The position numbers and the translations under genes were made by a program. A stretch of DNA of 64,000 nt from Mactromeris polynyma. Taxonomy: Eukaryota > Mollusca > Bivalvia > Venerida > Mactridae. Below, in pieces: positions 11,898-26,800 of this stretch. The stretch is from assembly GCA_032209605.1 (NCBI GenBank), contig JASFXZ010000001.1, forward strand, positions 17,130,256-17,194,255. Reading direction: 5' to 3'. Within the stretch, counting starts at the first letter, position 1. The number at the start of each line of letters is the position of its first letter. The notes under the pieces are model-generated. The model worked only from the letters and a program-made list of their open reading frames with translations. It did not search any database and was not told the DNA's origin.

Positions 11898-14800
11898 GTA
11901 GGATTAACATTATTGTATAAATTTTGCTGTGTTTGGCTCTGGCTCGAGAGCTCAGTGTTAGAGCATTTGCCTTGAGTGTGGATAGTTGCGGGTTTGAGCA
12001 TTGGCTGTGACATACCCATATCACGATAGCAAAACTATAGTGTAATGTTGTTAATTTTAATATTGACCGTACGGTGCAGAAATAAACCCTTAATATGTTT
12101 GTCATTATACTCCTATTATTATTATAATATACATATAATATATAAATATATAATATACATATAATAATATATTATAATACACATACAAATATTATAATAT
12201 ACATATAATATATAAATATTCATGTATAAGACACTTAAAATATATGAATACATTATATAAAAATTAATCATTTTCGAGCATTATAGTAACGAAAAACCAA
12301 CAGAAATAGTTGCCTTCAGTAGAATGATATTTGAATTATAATCAAAAGGTTAAAGAAATATTTTGGGCTCTCTATTGTTGCGACTTTTTTGTTCCTGACT
12401 GCAAATCTTTGTGCCTCACCTCTGTGTGTTCAAGTCCTACTCAAGATATTGAAGTTGTAAGTGAGGAAGCTGTCCAGATGGCTTATGGAAGTTTGGTGGT
12501 TCTACCCAGGTGTCAACCTTGGGTCTGCCTTCTCCCTAATAGGTGGGATAGTCACTGTAAGACCAAGGTTGTTTATGTGACTTAAAGCCCCATTACAAAA
12601 AAAGTAAAGCTTACAAATGTATACCAAATTATTTTATTATTTCTTCAGAGATGAAAGATGTCACACAGACATTGGACCCATTACTTACTACAGTGAACAA
12701 AACTCACACACCCGCCAAGAAAGCAAAGTGGCATTTGGGTAAGCTGTTGCATATAAAACAATCCTCTGTGACCAAAATACTTTAGCGCATTGAGTATAGT
12801 TTAAGATGTGAATTAAGTGAAGACGTGTATAGCTTTAAATAAAATGAAAGTAAATGTTTCTGTTGATATTCTAATGCTCCTAAAGTCTGTTAGTTAGAAT
12901 GTGGATTGCAAAAAGTTTTTAAGAATGGTGAAGTGTTACCTCTGTTCACTATGGACACATCTCACTGTGTCTCTGCAAGAAGGTGTGTTATGAGCAAGAG
13001 TGTAGTGCCGTTTTATACTGAAGTATCAAGTATTGAATTACAATGCTTGTGTGTATCTTCATATATTTTCTGTTTTTCAGGCATTAGATCACAAAGTAAA
13101 CCACAGGACATTATGCACGAGGTATTCCGTGCTATGAAGTCACTCAATTTTGTAAGTGAAGATTTATAATGTATATCTAACAGCATTTGTCTGATTGGTG
13201 GTTTTATGATTTGAGTGCAGCAGTTCCTGACAATATCAAGACAAAACTTTCACTATATACCAGTATATCAGTGTATTGCAATATGCACCAATCTGTATTG
13301 TACCACAATATGAAATGAATATATCGTTTAATTACAATACATTTTGTTCTGCTGTCTGCTAGAAATTTACTGACTACAAACTCAAAAGAATATGAATTAG
13401 CTTGTCATGAAAGCCTCGTATTAGTCTAAAACTGAAATGAGAAACGAGTTTAGTCATCAAAACAAAAGTAGGGATTTTGATAGATCAGAGAGTAATTTCT
13501 TATTTATCATTTAGAAACAAAAATGGAATGATTTATTGCAGGAAAACCTCACTTAACGACCACCTCAATAATAAGACCACTCCGAAAGTTAGACCACAAT
13601 TTTCAAGTCCATTTTCACTGTTTTGCTCTTTATTCAACCTCAATATTAGGACCACCTCAATAACAAGACCTGTTATCAATGGTCCCAAGGCAGGTCTTAT
13701 TACTGAGGTTTTACTGTACAGTTTGTTTAGAGTCAGCAAAGTTTCTTTGAAGAACGTCAGGAGTAAAATGTCTTGCTTATGCAAATTATGTCAAAATTCA
13801 CTAAGGTAAAAAACATTTTTGTTGGTAAGAATGTCATTCCATTTCAAATGTGTAAAAAAGCTTAAATACATACATTATATAATGCTGCTTTAAAATGTTC
13901 TAAGCCTGATAGGTTGTTTGTGTTTCAGGATTGGAAGGTGATCAATGCATTCCATGTTAGAGTGAGAAAACTGAATCCCATCACCAATAAACATGTAAGT
14001 GCAGTGTAAATGTGTAAACATTTCATAACTTTTTTCTCAGTTCAGTTGCTAAACAAGGGAATTCCCATTACAATGGCTATATGAAGGAATTTCCATTACA
14101 ATGGCTATATGAAGCAATTCCCATTACAATGGCTTTATGCAGGAATTTCCATTACAATGGCTTTATGAAGGAATCCCCATTACAAAAGTCCCGTTTCAAT
14201 ATGAAGGAATTCCCATTACAATGGCTATATGAAGGAATTCCCATTACAATGGCTATATGGAGTAATTCCCATTACATTGGCTATATGAAGGAATTCCCAT
14301 TACAATGTCTATATGGAGTAATTCCCATTACATTGGCTATATGAAGGAATTCCCATTACAATGGATATATGGAGTAATTCCCATTACATGGGCTATATGA
14401 AGGAATTCCCATTACAATGGCTATATGAAGGAATTCCCATTACAATGGCTATATGAAGGAATTCCCATTACAATGGCTATATGAAGGAATTCCCACTTAA
14501 ATGGCTATATGAAGGAATCTCCATTACAATGGCTTTATGAAGGAATTCCCATTACAATGGCTATATGAAGGAATTCCCATTACATTGGCTATATGAAGGA
14601 ATTCCCATTACAATGGCTATATGAAGGAATTCCCTTTACAATGGCAATATGAAGGAATTCCCATTACAATGGCTATATGAAGGAATTCCCATTGCAATGG
14701 CTATATGAAGGAATTCCCATTACAATGGCTATATGAAGGAATTCCCATTGCAATGGCTATATGAAGGAATTCCCATTGCAATGGCTATATGAAGGAATTC

Positions 14801-17800
14801 CCATTGCAATGGCTATATGAAGGAATTCCCATTGCAATGGCTATATGAAGGAATTCCCATTGCAATGGCTATATGAAGGAATTCCCATTGCAATGGCTAT
14901 ATGAAGGAATTCCCATTACAATGGCTATATGAAGGAATTCCCATTACAATGGCTATATGAAGGAATTCCCATTACAATGGCTATATGGGGTTTTACAGAA
15001 CATACAAACTATATTTTGTCATCTGTTTCAGACAAAGATGAGCTTGCAGCTGTATCAAGTTGATCAGAAGAGTTTCCTGTTAGATTTCAAGAGTTTGGTT
15101 GAGAACGAGGCTTCAGATTATGCTGGTATGTCTACAGCCACAAGTCTCGTCTCTCAGGGCAGTAGTGATAATGGTACGATTTTACATCTTCACTTGATTG
15201 ATGTTCATTGTGTTTCTATGATTTTACACTAAAATGCACAACCAATTTAGAGAAAGTATGACAGTTCGGTCTTTTTGTCCACTGTTTTAGCCTTTTTTAA
15301 AAGAACAAACAATGAATTTAGGCTAAACTTAAACAAGTATTTGTTCATTGTCTTCCTTCCTACACATCAAAAATGCTGCGCTTTAGAATTTTTATTTACC
15401 AACAGCAGGAATAATTTTGTTTATTGGCCTAGAGAAATATTGTTAAACAATTACTTTCAAGAAGTGTTGGTTTAGAAAAACATACCTACCTACCTTGCTT
15501 CACAAGTAAGGGTCAGGAGACAGCTGTCAAACAATTTTTATATTGTAGCCTTTGCTTGAAAAATGGATAAGTGCATTCTAGTATGATTGTAAAACTAACT
15601 GTTCCATTTTGAGTTTGTGCTGATTACTTATCATTTTTACTTGTATTACATTGTTTTTTTATTTAATAGTTATACTAGTAATGCCTGCCATAGATGAAAT
15701 CTGGAATTAGACAGAAATTGGTTTTCACAAGGGGTACAAACAAAGTTTAATTTTAGGTCCACTGATGTTTAGTCAGATGTGGATAAATCCTGTCTTTATT
15801 TCATTAAAATTCCAGTTCAATTTTAATGATAAAAAAAGGGGCATTGAAACCTCAGAATCAATTTCCTGTTGCTTGGACATTCTTAACAGCTTTTTTCTTT
15901 ACAATAACACCCTGTAAGCTCTGTTGGTAAAGTGCTGAGCTATCACCCAGAAGGTCCGGGTGCAATTCCTGTACGGGTCATATCACATTCAGCTACAGTG
16001 GAGAAGTTGTTACCTTCTTGCTGAAGGGGAAGTTAGTACTGGTTGATAATTAATTCCAAGAAAAACTTGTTAGGTCAAACTGACCACCATATGTAACTGA
16101 AAAACTGCTAAAAATGGCATTCATTCAAGAATAATTCTTCAAATATCCATGATGACCGTTCTAGCACAGAGTTAGGTTGTATAAAATAGTTAATCAAATA
16201 GTGTTAGGACACTGATCTTGGCTTCTATGTAAAATACGATGATAGAAAGTGGATTGTTCAGGCAACAATTGGGGGGGGGGGGGGTTACATCAAAGATGTT
16301 CGTATGAAGTATGGTGCTACTTTATATTTATTTCATAGTTAGGAATTACCCATCCATCTTTGTTTAGTTAGTAGAACAGGATTGCTGTTGTTAATGTGTT
16401 TCTATGGTTATTTGCACACTTAGGTCTAGGTGAGTATCGAATGAATCTTTCTCTTACATTTCGTGGCAAGTACTGATATTTATATGCTGCTATGAGTTTG
16501 CCCGTTCTCACGTTTTGTGCTATAGTTATAATACATTTCACCAAAGGCTGATATAACAAGGTGACAGAATGTTATATTTTTCTTGCCTTACCTTAGAGCT
16601 TCAGTGGATCATTGTCGGTGTATATGACTTCACATATTAACATTTTCTCCTGATGGTATCCACTTCTGAGGTTATAATATGAGTCTGGAGAGCAATTTCA
16701 AAACCGAAGCCTCTGATTGGTTGTTTCTGAACACCAAATAAAAATTGACCAATAGAAAGGCTGCAGTGTGAAAGTGATCTCCAGGCTCAGTTTATAACTT
16801 ACGACCAAGGTTAAATTTTGGAAGGTGTAATAATTATCCAAATAAAGCTTCTGGGGTAGTATATAGATGCAGCTTAGGGCGGAGATTTCTGAAATTTGGA
16901 ATTCGAGGGTTTAGTCGGAAAACTGCTGTGAATGCTTCCATACCAAAACTTTGCAATAGCAACACACAATAAGGGGTTCCATTTTTCCAAAAAGCCAAAT
17001 TTTGTCACTTAGTATTCTGACTGAACGGTCAATTTAGGCTATAAAATGGTAAAATCTCGTTAAAAATCCGACTGTCCCTTTACATTTAACACATAGTGGA
17101 ACCCCGGCGCCATGCCGCCTGGTAAACCTGGAATAAGTCTATTGAAATTAAGTTGCAGTATAATGTAGAAGTAGTTTATACTAAGAAAATAATAAACAAG
17201 CTTTCAAGGAGCTTACAGTGTTTTAACCCAGAGTAAAAGATGACACCGTCCTGCTTAAACACTAAAATGTTGAATGTTTGATTGTCAGCCTATTGAATAT
17301 ATTTTCTTTTGAAATGACACAGAAATATTTTAAAGTAAAGAATTCAGTTGTAAATTTCAGCGCATTTATGCTTAATTTTGATGCAGTTTTCAATGGATCG
17401 GACTTAAAATTTGTCTTTAACTCATTACTTGTTAGTCTGATCATCCATTTTATTTATCTTTTGATCGTGAAATACTGATCAAGTCCTGAGGTTATGTCTT
17501 GAATTTTGAGACCAGTCTAAGGCTGTGCTCAGAACCAACCGATCAATGACTTGCGTTTTGTGACTGGTCTTCAAATCCATATGTATAATATGATAAACCA
17601 TTTTAAAATTTTCCACATACATGATTAGATATACTGTATTGAATCAACAAATAACCATCAAGAATTATTAGTTTTACTCATGTTTGCAATGCTGTTAGTA
17701 TATGCCCGCTTATGGTTTGCCTGTGTAGTACGTACTCTGTAGAATTTTAGACATGATACGTTTTTGCATACTTTATTTATGTGTGTTTTGTCTGGTGATT

Positions 17801-20800
17801 TCATTTTTGTAATGCATAGATCATGTTGCATTTAATATACCAGTATTTGTGCGTCTATGTGTCTATTTTTCCTATTCAACTCACATATCATTCATGTTTA
17901 CGGTAATTACGATGCATATGGCCAGACATTTAATGATTAGACAGCACAGGGCACTCTTCATTTTGGAGGTCCATGTTTGCACATTATGCTATATAGTGTC
18001 ATTATCAAAAATTACTGTACATGATGTTGAAGTATCGGAGTGTGCACCATAGGTTCTCACAGTGCCTGCTTGTGCTGATGAGGAAATGTTGAACCACTTT
18101 ACTACAGAATTGATACCCTAATGTACATAATGTATGAGCCATGTATGATGCGTCATGTGAAAAGCCACCTTGTATCCTTTGCAACCAATGCGGACCCATA
18201 TCAGGCTGCACATCTGTTAAGTCTGATCTGAAATTACAACTTAAATGACTGTTAGATCTGGCTGAAACCCAGTAGTCACAAGGGTGGATCTTGATAGCAG
18301 TCTGTGCACCACACACAGGTTGACTTGTTTCAATCAGGGGTGTTGCTAGAGCCCCAAGGCTGCTTTTTGCAGGATGCTGTACATAATACCATTGGCTAAA
18401 TGGGTATTGGTGGGACCAAATGTATAGTAAAATCTTTGATTCCTTCTCATTGATCATGGAATACCAGCATTCCAAGTGATTGGCACATAACTGTTGTATC
18501 TGCTTATATACCAAAACTGAGTTACTATAATTATGTGCCATATTACCCTTGATTGAGGAGATAGTAAACAATTTACTTACCTGTATACTCGTACTGCTGT
18601 CTTACGACAGCATTGTACATACAGTAAAACCTCACTTAAGACCACCTCAATATTAAGACCGCCTCAAAATTAAGAACACAAATTTCAAATCCATTTTCAC
18701 TGTTTTGATCTTTATTCAACCTCGATTTAAAGACCACCTCAATAATAAGATCATTTTTCAAGGATCCCAATGGTGGTCGTATTATTGAGATTTTACTGTA
18801 TACTGTAATCATCTGTCATAGTGCTGACTCATCAGTCAGGTACATTCATACTTATCATCAGATAATCCAGCTTTTCATGTTTAGTATAAAAATGTGTGTG
18901 TGACTGTTTCTCAAAAGTAGCGCCGTATATCACTGCAGTGCTGTCAAAGTTTTCTGACCAGCCCACCAGACTGGTGTAATGTTGCCATGGTAGATCAATA
19001 CTAGTTGAATGAGATGCATCATTTAATGTAACACATTAATCCCTTTTATTTGGCATTGTAAGTTTATCTACCTGTCTTACCCTTAAACATATATGATTGT
19101 ATTTTTGGGGGGCCTCTGTGGTGGGGCCTCCATGGTCGAGTGGTTTTGGTCGCTGACTTCAAAATCATTGAACCTCAGCCCTGCGGATTCGAATCCTGTC
19201 TTACAGGTTGGTAGTTCTACACAGTTGTCAGTGTGGGGTCCTTATTGCTGGAATAGTCAGTAAAAGATCCTGGTTGTTTAACTTTATATGACACCATTTA
19301 AAAGTCATAGTTTGTTTAATGACATAAGGTTCTGTCAGATAACTTTGAAGTAAGGTTCTGTCAGATAACTTTGAAGTAATGGTACTGAAGCTTATTCTGA
19401 TTCTGTCACTCTTCATCACTGCTTACAATTGCTTCATTATTTGTCTCCAGGTATCTTAATCTTTTAGTGTGGTATATCTAATTCTGGTTGGTAAATTGAA
19501 ACTTGACCAGAATTAATTAAGGAAAAGAAAAACCGGGTCTGAGGTTATAAATCTTGAGGTTTGCCCTCCATGGAATCTCAAATCTCATTTGTCTGTTTAT
19601 GTGTTCTCAAGTTAATTATGACAAGATCATGAAATTGAGTGTATTGCATTCGCTATGTGACATCATTTAATCAGAATGTATACTGAAACATGATAGTACA
19701 CTGGAAATAACTTGAGAATGAAATCTAGTCTTGAGCATTGAGTCTGATCTCAAGTTTTGTATACTCAAACCCTGGTTGTATCTGTTGATACGTATTTTGT
19801 ACGCTTGTGACACAGGAGATTGTCAAGAGAGGATGTTCTCTCCCTTTATTCCTTTCTAGAGTTCTCTCCCTTTCTCCATATTTAGAGTTCTCTCCCTTTA
19901 TCCCTTTCTAGAGTTCTCTCCCTTTATCCCTTCTTGAGTTCTCTCCCTTGTGGCAATCTCCTGTGATTTCTGATGTCTTGATGTTTCTCTCCACATCTTC
20001 TGCTTTAATCACTGCATGACGCCGAAGATAAATCTGGTACATTTTATGTATAATTCATATCATCTTTCATTCATTTATTTGCAGTATTTGAGAAAGGTAT
20101 GTTACCGTGGTAATAGAAATAAGAACAAAAACATTACGTATAGTGCTATGCCAGCTTTGTTATTATACTCACTGGGATTTGTGTTTCTGAAAATTTGTTA
20201 CAATCAGTGTAAATCTTAAAGTTTTATGTATATTTTAGAGGGAACATATAATATTTGGTGGCATATCCGGTGTTTTAAAGGCTCTTTGGGTACCTTTTAC
20301 TTTGGCTATGGTTGATTTAAATTTGACATACGGTAGTGGTATTGGGATAAAGATTAATTTATTTCACATCAAATCACGATTTTTTTTACTTACCTACTTT
20401 ACTTTTATGTACCTACATACAATAGGTGTTCTTATTAAAGCACCTGTACTATTTAATGTGTCAGGTGACAGGATGTCTGGTGCATTTATTTGAAGAAATA
20501 CGGTATTCCTTTGCTTGGAATAAGCAATCATTTAAGTGTACTTATTAATAAAAAGGTCTATAGTGACTGGCATATAAGGAGATGATGTACACATTATTTA
20601 TGTCAGACCTAGACAATGTTTTATATCAAAACATTTCTCGACTATTCATGGGACAAATTTGGACTACTTTCTTCAAATAGTTGAAAAGGTATAGACCTAG
20701 TTTGACTCCTGTTCGAATTGTAACAAGTTTTCAGAGCAATGCAACGTAGATATAACTTACATAGTTTATGTTCTTGCTCATTATTTCACATATCGGTTGT

Positions 20801-23800
20801 TTCCATAGATTTCATAATTCACCATCCTTGTATCAAAGGTAGAAGCAAAAATAGAAAATACCTTGGGCTATCCATAAAATGTTGTTTTAAATTTGCCCAT
20901 ACCTATGCAGGACCAGACATTCCTAACTTTCATTTTTTTTATGTTCCAATGTAAAAAAACAAATTAATTCATAAAAAGATATAAATGACCTATTTTTTCG
21001 ACCAAATATTTGTGGGTGGGGTTACCACAAACAAGCATTTATTTACTGATGGCCTTATTGAAAACAAATACAGAAACAGATACATAATACATAGTATTAT
21101 TTATGTTTTCTTCTACCCTTTGATGCATTCTTTGATTTCATTACATCAGTATCTATAAATGTTATGTTCTATTTCTCAAACCTATGTTTCATGTATAGAA
21201 ATTCTACAGGCTTCCTATTATATAAATAATATTGAAGACAATTTTGTAATATTTTATGAATTTATATTGACCAAATATGCTGGTGAACTGGGCCAAAGGT
21301 TACAAAACTGAGATTTGAGACTAATCTCCAAATGCAGCCACACCATTGGTCAATTTAAGATTGTGCTCAAAACCATCCAATCAGGTGTTGGCATTTTGAA
21401 ACTGGTGTTCAAACTCAGATTTGTAATCTTGGATCCTGATGATGTACTGTGTATTCTATGTGGTAAGTTTGATGGAGACCAGCACTTTTATGTAAAGATG
21501 CTTAACTGAAGAATAAGTTAGTGTAGTTTGGAAATCCCGAAACATTGGTTTGGTCAAGTGATTATGGTAAGCTATTGACAATGGCATGGATCCTGTCACT
21601 ACAACATCTATCATCTTACATCACATCACTGTTATGCAAGGCCATCATTAAAAGTATGTTTGTTTGCCATACTCCAGCAGACCCCATGGACCCCTGACTC
21701 AAATTTTGTTCAGCCTATTTGTGCAGGATTTTAGTGTCTGAAATTCTGAAAAACAAATCTATTATTAAATCGACTGACCCCAAAAATTGTGGGTAATGGC
21801 ATTGCAAGCAAACACATTTTTATTGGTTGTCCTCAGCTACATTTATCAGCATCTTGTGGTTGTGTTGTATTCAAGTGCTGGCAATTCTGAATTGCTTGTG
21901 TACATGTATTCATGAATACCAGAGAATACTTATCCAGTAATCTTGTATTGTTGATGTAACTTTTCTGGTCATAGAATACAGTTAAACCTGTGTACGAAGC
22001 CACATGCTTGATAAGGTCACACTGAAATATCTATATATTGACCTTATATGTAATGCTTCTTGCTCTGACTTGGTCAGTATACCAACAATGTACAGGACAT
22101 ACTGTTAGGATGATATAGAAGCCATGTATGTAATTAGCCTTTTAACAATATGGCGAGCTTGTAAAAATTAGCCTGATCCTAGCCTTCATGCATGAATATA
22201 TTACATGGCTTAAACACAGAATATATCAATATCCATGAACAATTTGTGTATTATTGGTGTCTATACAAAGAAAATATTAAACAATGTTTTTCCAGAATAC
22301 CATTTGCTGACTCTTATTAATTCATGCTTAGAAAGGGAAAGAGAGTTATAGACAAGTAGTCAACTGTGCAATTATGCAAATAGAGGTCAAGAGGATCAGG
22401 TTCATGTTTGCAAGTTACACCATACAGTGATGTTTTTAAGTTGAAAGCTAGAGTCAAAAGTATGTGGTCATGTATAACTTAAAGTGTCCATTCTCATGCT
22501 GTTTTGTCTTCAGTAAGAGTTGTTTGGACATCAGTTTTACCTTGATATACATCTGATGAAATGAAATGTTACATTTTTTTTTCACATGTTCCTATCATAA
22601 CAGTAAGCTTCTACAACATAATATATGGTGTATCATTACACTACGAGTATCATCCCATTATGCTTAGTATTCATGGATTGTTATTGTACATTATCATTTT
22701 TGATTTGTTTATCATAGTGATTTAAATAACTAAACATTGGCTTCATCAAAATACATCCATTACTTTTTTATATACAAGTACATGTACTTTATTTCACAAA
22801 AAAGGTTGATTTTACCATTCTAGTTATTTCAAGAAATAGACTCGTGTTTCTGACTTTGAAATTAACTACATGACAATAATTTCAGTCACGAAAACTATAT
22901 AGTGGCTAATTCATGGTGGTCATTTTGGATGTTGCAATAACAGAATAATTAATTTTCCAATTAGTGAATTTTATTTTCCAAAGTACATGTACTAAATATT
23001 GATTTCTTCCCAATTACTGATTGTTTTTAACTTTTCCCGATTACTCTATTCTGTAAAAGTCCTGAATTTTGAATTTTACAATCACTGAAGTGTTTTCCTT
23101 AATTCTATGTTGTTTTTACATGTATTTAGAAACATAACATCCTACCAAACCACTTGATTTAAGTTCTCTATGGCATTCTTTCATTTAGGTAAAACCTTCT
23201 TTGTTCATACACACTATACCTTATCATGTATGATAACCTAATAAAAAGTCATTTCATTTGTCATTGTGACTCCATTGTGTACCATTTTCATTGGAAGTCA
23301 CTTCATGAAGTCAAAGTCATACAGATCTATTACTTAGTTCATCATAAGTTCATGTGTGTTTATAGCCATTCATACCAGAGCTAGTGTAACATAACTAGAA
23401 GAGTTAGTGCCCTTGAATGACTTAGTATACTCACAGCACAAGTTGCATCAGAAATGATACTGATACCATGATGCTTCATCATTATAATATTATTATCACA
23501 CCAGTTCAGCTATTACACATGTACATACCCTTACTTATCTCTAATTATTGTTGCATTTGAATTTTCATGCTCAGTATATAGTATACTCATTGCCAATGCA
23601 TTCCGGAGTTTGCCAAGTGTTCGTAACATGTAAGATAAAAAATCATCATGTCTGGTAAAAAATCATCCAGGCTAGTTTAAAGAATATCCAGTCTGATAAA
23701 AAAAATCCAGTACAGTAAAACATCACACAGTCTGGTAAAATTTATCCAGTGTAGTAAAACCATCAGGTAAAAATCAACCCTGTCTGATCACCTTGTAAGA

Positions 23801-26800
23801 TAAAACTTACCCAATGTGGTAAAAGTGTTATCCAGTCTGGCAAAGAATTTTCAATTGGTGAAAACCAGTCTGGTAAAGAATGTCAATCTTTGGCAAACTC
23901 TACATTCATGTGAACTATTATAATTCGAGGGCTCAACGCAACACTGTCGTAACTCCTATGTATTTATATAGGAGTTACGACTGTTTTGCGATGAGCCCTC
24001 GATATATACCATGTGGGTAGATTGTAGTCTGCTTTTAGTATTACCTGCATGTAAACACATTGTAAACATTCATGTGCACATTTCAGATATGACCGGAAAT
24101 ATTCTCCTCATGCCTGGTAAGTCTATAAATAGGTATCACATGACTGCTTTATATATTTACCCATAATTCCTTGTCGTCTGCTCCTGCACCTTTGTACTGT
24201 ACTATATTTACAAATCAATTTGTAACACATTTTGAATCTTCAATCTTTTATGTCAAGTTTTTCTCTTTTTCTTTCATTTTTTGGTCTTCACTCTAATTGT
24301 TAGATTATGTTTATCAAATTTGTTCTCAATTTGATAATAATTTTACCAGAGAGGGGATTACACATATCACTCCTGGACGAGATTTAGACAGTAAAGTGAG
24401 GGGACTTCCTGTGTCCCTTATACATACTTCAGGGATTTCCCTGACACAGAAATCTAGAGTCCCATTTTCCATGTACTGTGCATCCCTGGGACTCCTTAAA
24501 TAAACTTTTGTCAAGTATAAACTGCATATCTGGGACCCTACAAATTTACTAAGGACCCTCAATTTGTTAAAAACAAGGGTCCTAGGACCCCTAGCTGAAA
24601 AATCCTAGGGAAAACCGTGGTAATTATTATGTAGTTCAAGTTTTGTATATTCATTGTATTGTTCTTCACTGTGAGTGGTGTCACCAATACCTTGAGTATT
24701 TGTTCAACTGGCCTGTAGGTGCGGTCATACCTTCTCAACAGCATTGGATAGATCATACCAATATTAAGCAATTCATTATAAAGGACACTGAATGAGTGGT
24801 CATCTGTTACTATCATTATTTTCCACAATTTTACTGAAAACGATGAAAACAAACCATTTTCTTCAAAATAATTGTAAATACTCATTTTTACCAAAAAATC
24901 TTCTTTTTCGCCCTTAACGTCAGCAACACAACTCTGACATCATATCCATTGTATTATGCTATTTCACAATGAATGCATGTTTTAATTACCCATTTGCATA
25001 TATCTCGCTGTTAATCTTATCATGATTATCGATCAATATGTTAAATATGAAGGCTACAGTGCAAATAGGTTAATATTTTATGGAAAATGTTTTCCCTTCA
25101 TCGCCACATCATTCTCATCACAATCTTTCATGAAATTGAAGGTTTTACCAGTATTTTAAATTCTGATCAGCCTTTTGTTACAGCGCTTTTCATGTTTAGT
25201 CACCGATTGTAGCTTTTAGAACATGTATGCATTCCCTTTATGAGACAGAAAGGTTAGCGTATTGGTACATAAGAAAATTGTTTTAGTATACATTGTGATA
25301 ATATTGAGTGTGAATATCACTTTTTAATAGCCCATTGTATTACATTCTGCATCATAAATATATTCATGATTAGTATTATTTTGCAAACACCACATCTACA
25401 TTATTTTCTAATGGCATGTAAAAACAGACATTGGTATGTAATTGAGTAATGTATAAAGGTATTGCTTCAAAGCTTTTTTTGAGCTTACCAAGTTAATGAT
25501 TTTGTTTTTGGTATTACAATGCCTTTACTCATCTATAAGAACTACATGAATATTACATTCCGCTGTTACATGTTATCATACCTTTTACAGGGTGTATTAA
25601 TTGTTGTTTTATATTTGTAAAACGGATATTTTGAGTACTATACTTTGCTCCTGCTCGACTGTAGCCGATAATCACCCCTCAGAGTAAATAATCACATGGT
25701 TGTAGTGCCAAATGTTTAGAGAAAGCTGATAATAGAAGTTCTTGTGTTGCTTACTTGCACTTTTTTCTTTCTTTGCATCTTTTGCTTATCTTCCAAATTG
25801 CAACAAGTCTATAATAGACTGATAATTAAAAGGATGACTATGTCAATGTCTTTGTCCTTATCTTATTTTTGAAGTTTGCATAATAATGGTCTCTATTGAA
25901 CTATAAAACATTTGCTGCTAAATTGAGGCCACAAGTTGGATGCAGGAAATGATCTTTCTGTTCGCATTACAATGTTTCTTTATAGGCTGCTTTATACAGA
26001 TGTATTATTCCTCAGCCAAAAGTCTGTTTTCATATACCAGTAATGAATCAGTATGAGACTAGTTATCTCTCTTGTTGTGTAGTACTCTGTAATATGGAGA
26101 TTTTCTCCTCCAAACTGTATGTTATTTATGGTGTGTAAAGTAGTCATTCAGATGCCATTGTAAGATGTCCTTGACATTCACTCATTACAATATGCTGTGG
26201 ACTGTGGGTTACTTAGTACTAAGGAATTATTATTGAGATATTTTGTTGCATCCATTTTGACCAATGAAATCATGTGTTATATTGCATCCATCCACCAAGG
26301 TTATCATATGTTTCTGACTTCAATTGAAGAGTACAAAATTGTTACATGCCACTTCATTGGTCAGTAGGTGACTCATTAATACTCTTGAAAACAAAACTAT
26401 TGACTTGTCAATTCTCCCTCAGTACACAATGTATGCATATTGGAATTTGACACAAGGTTTGAATAATGTTCAGAAACCAAAAATCTTGTCATTCTACATT
26501 TTGAATCTTGTGTAGGTACCACCAGTTATTGTATTGTCATTCTTATATAATGTTATATTAGTTTGGGGACAGTAGGAGTAGTGTGGTGTAGGGATTGATC
26601 TATTTATAGGCTATAGTTCTGTACTGTCCAATACTTCATGTATTACTTCATGTTAAGTATTACTGATAGTTTTAAAATCTAGTCATATACTGGTGTATGA
26701 TTCTATTATAAGTTTACTACATTCTGTATATAAAACACAGGTTGGAGTTACAGTTGGACCTCGTTTATTCGACACCTTCTTTCCGAATACTCGGTATCAT

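Noticed and set aside
13477..13809. Plus and minus ORFs of 110 and 83 codons
   Set aside because: They run through a palindromic MITE in a PRKAA intron.
18005..18571. 188-codon minus-strand ORF
   Set aside because: It lies over what looks like an old dispersed element; there are no recognisable domains and no splice context.
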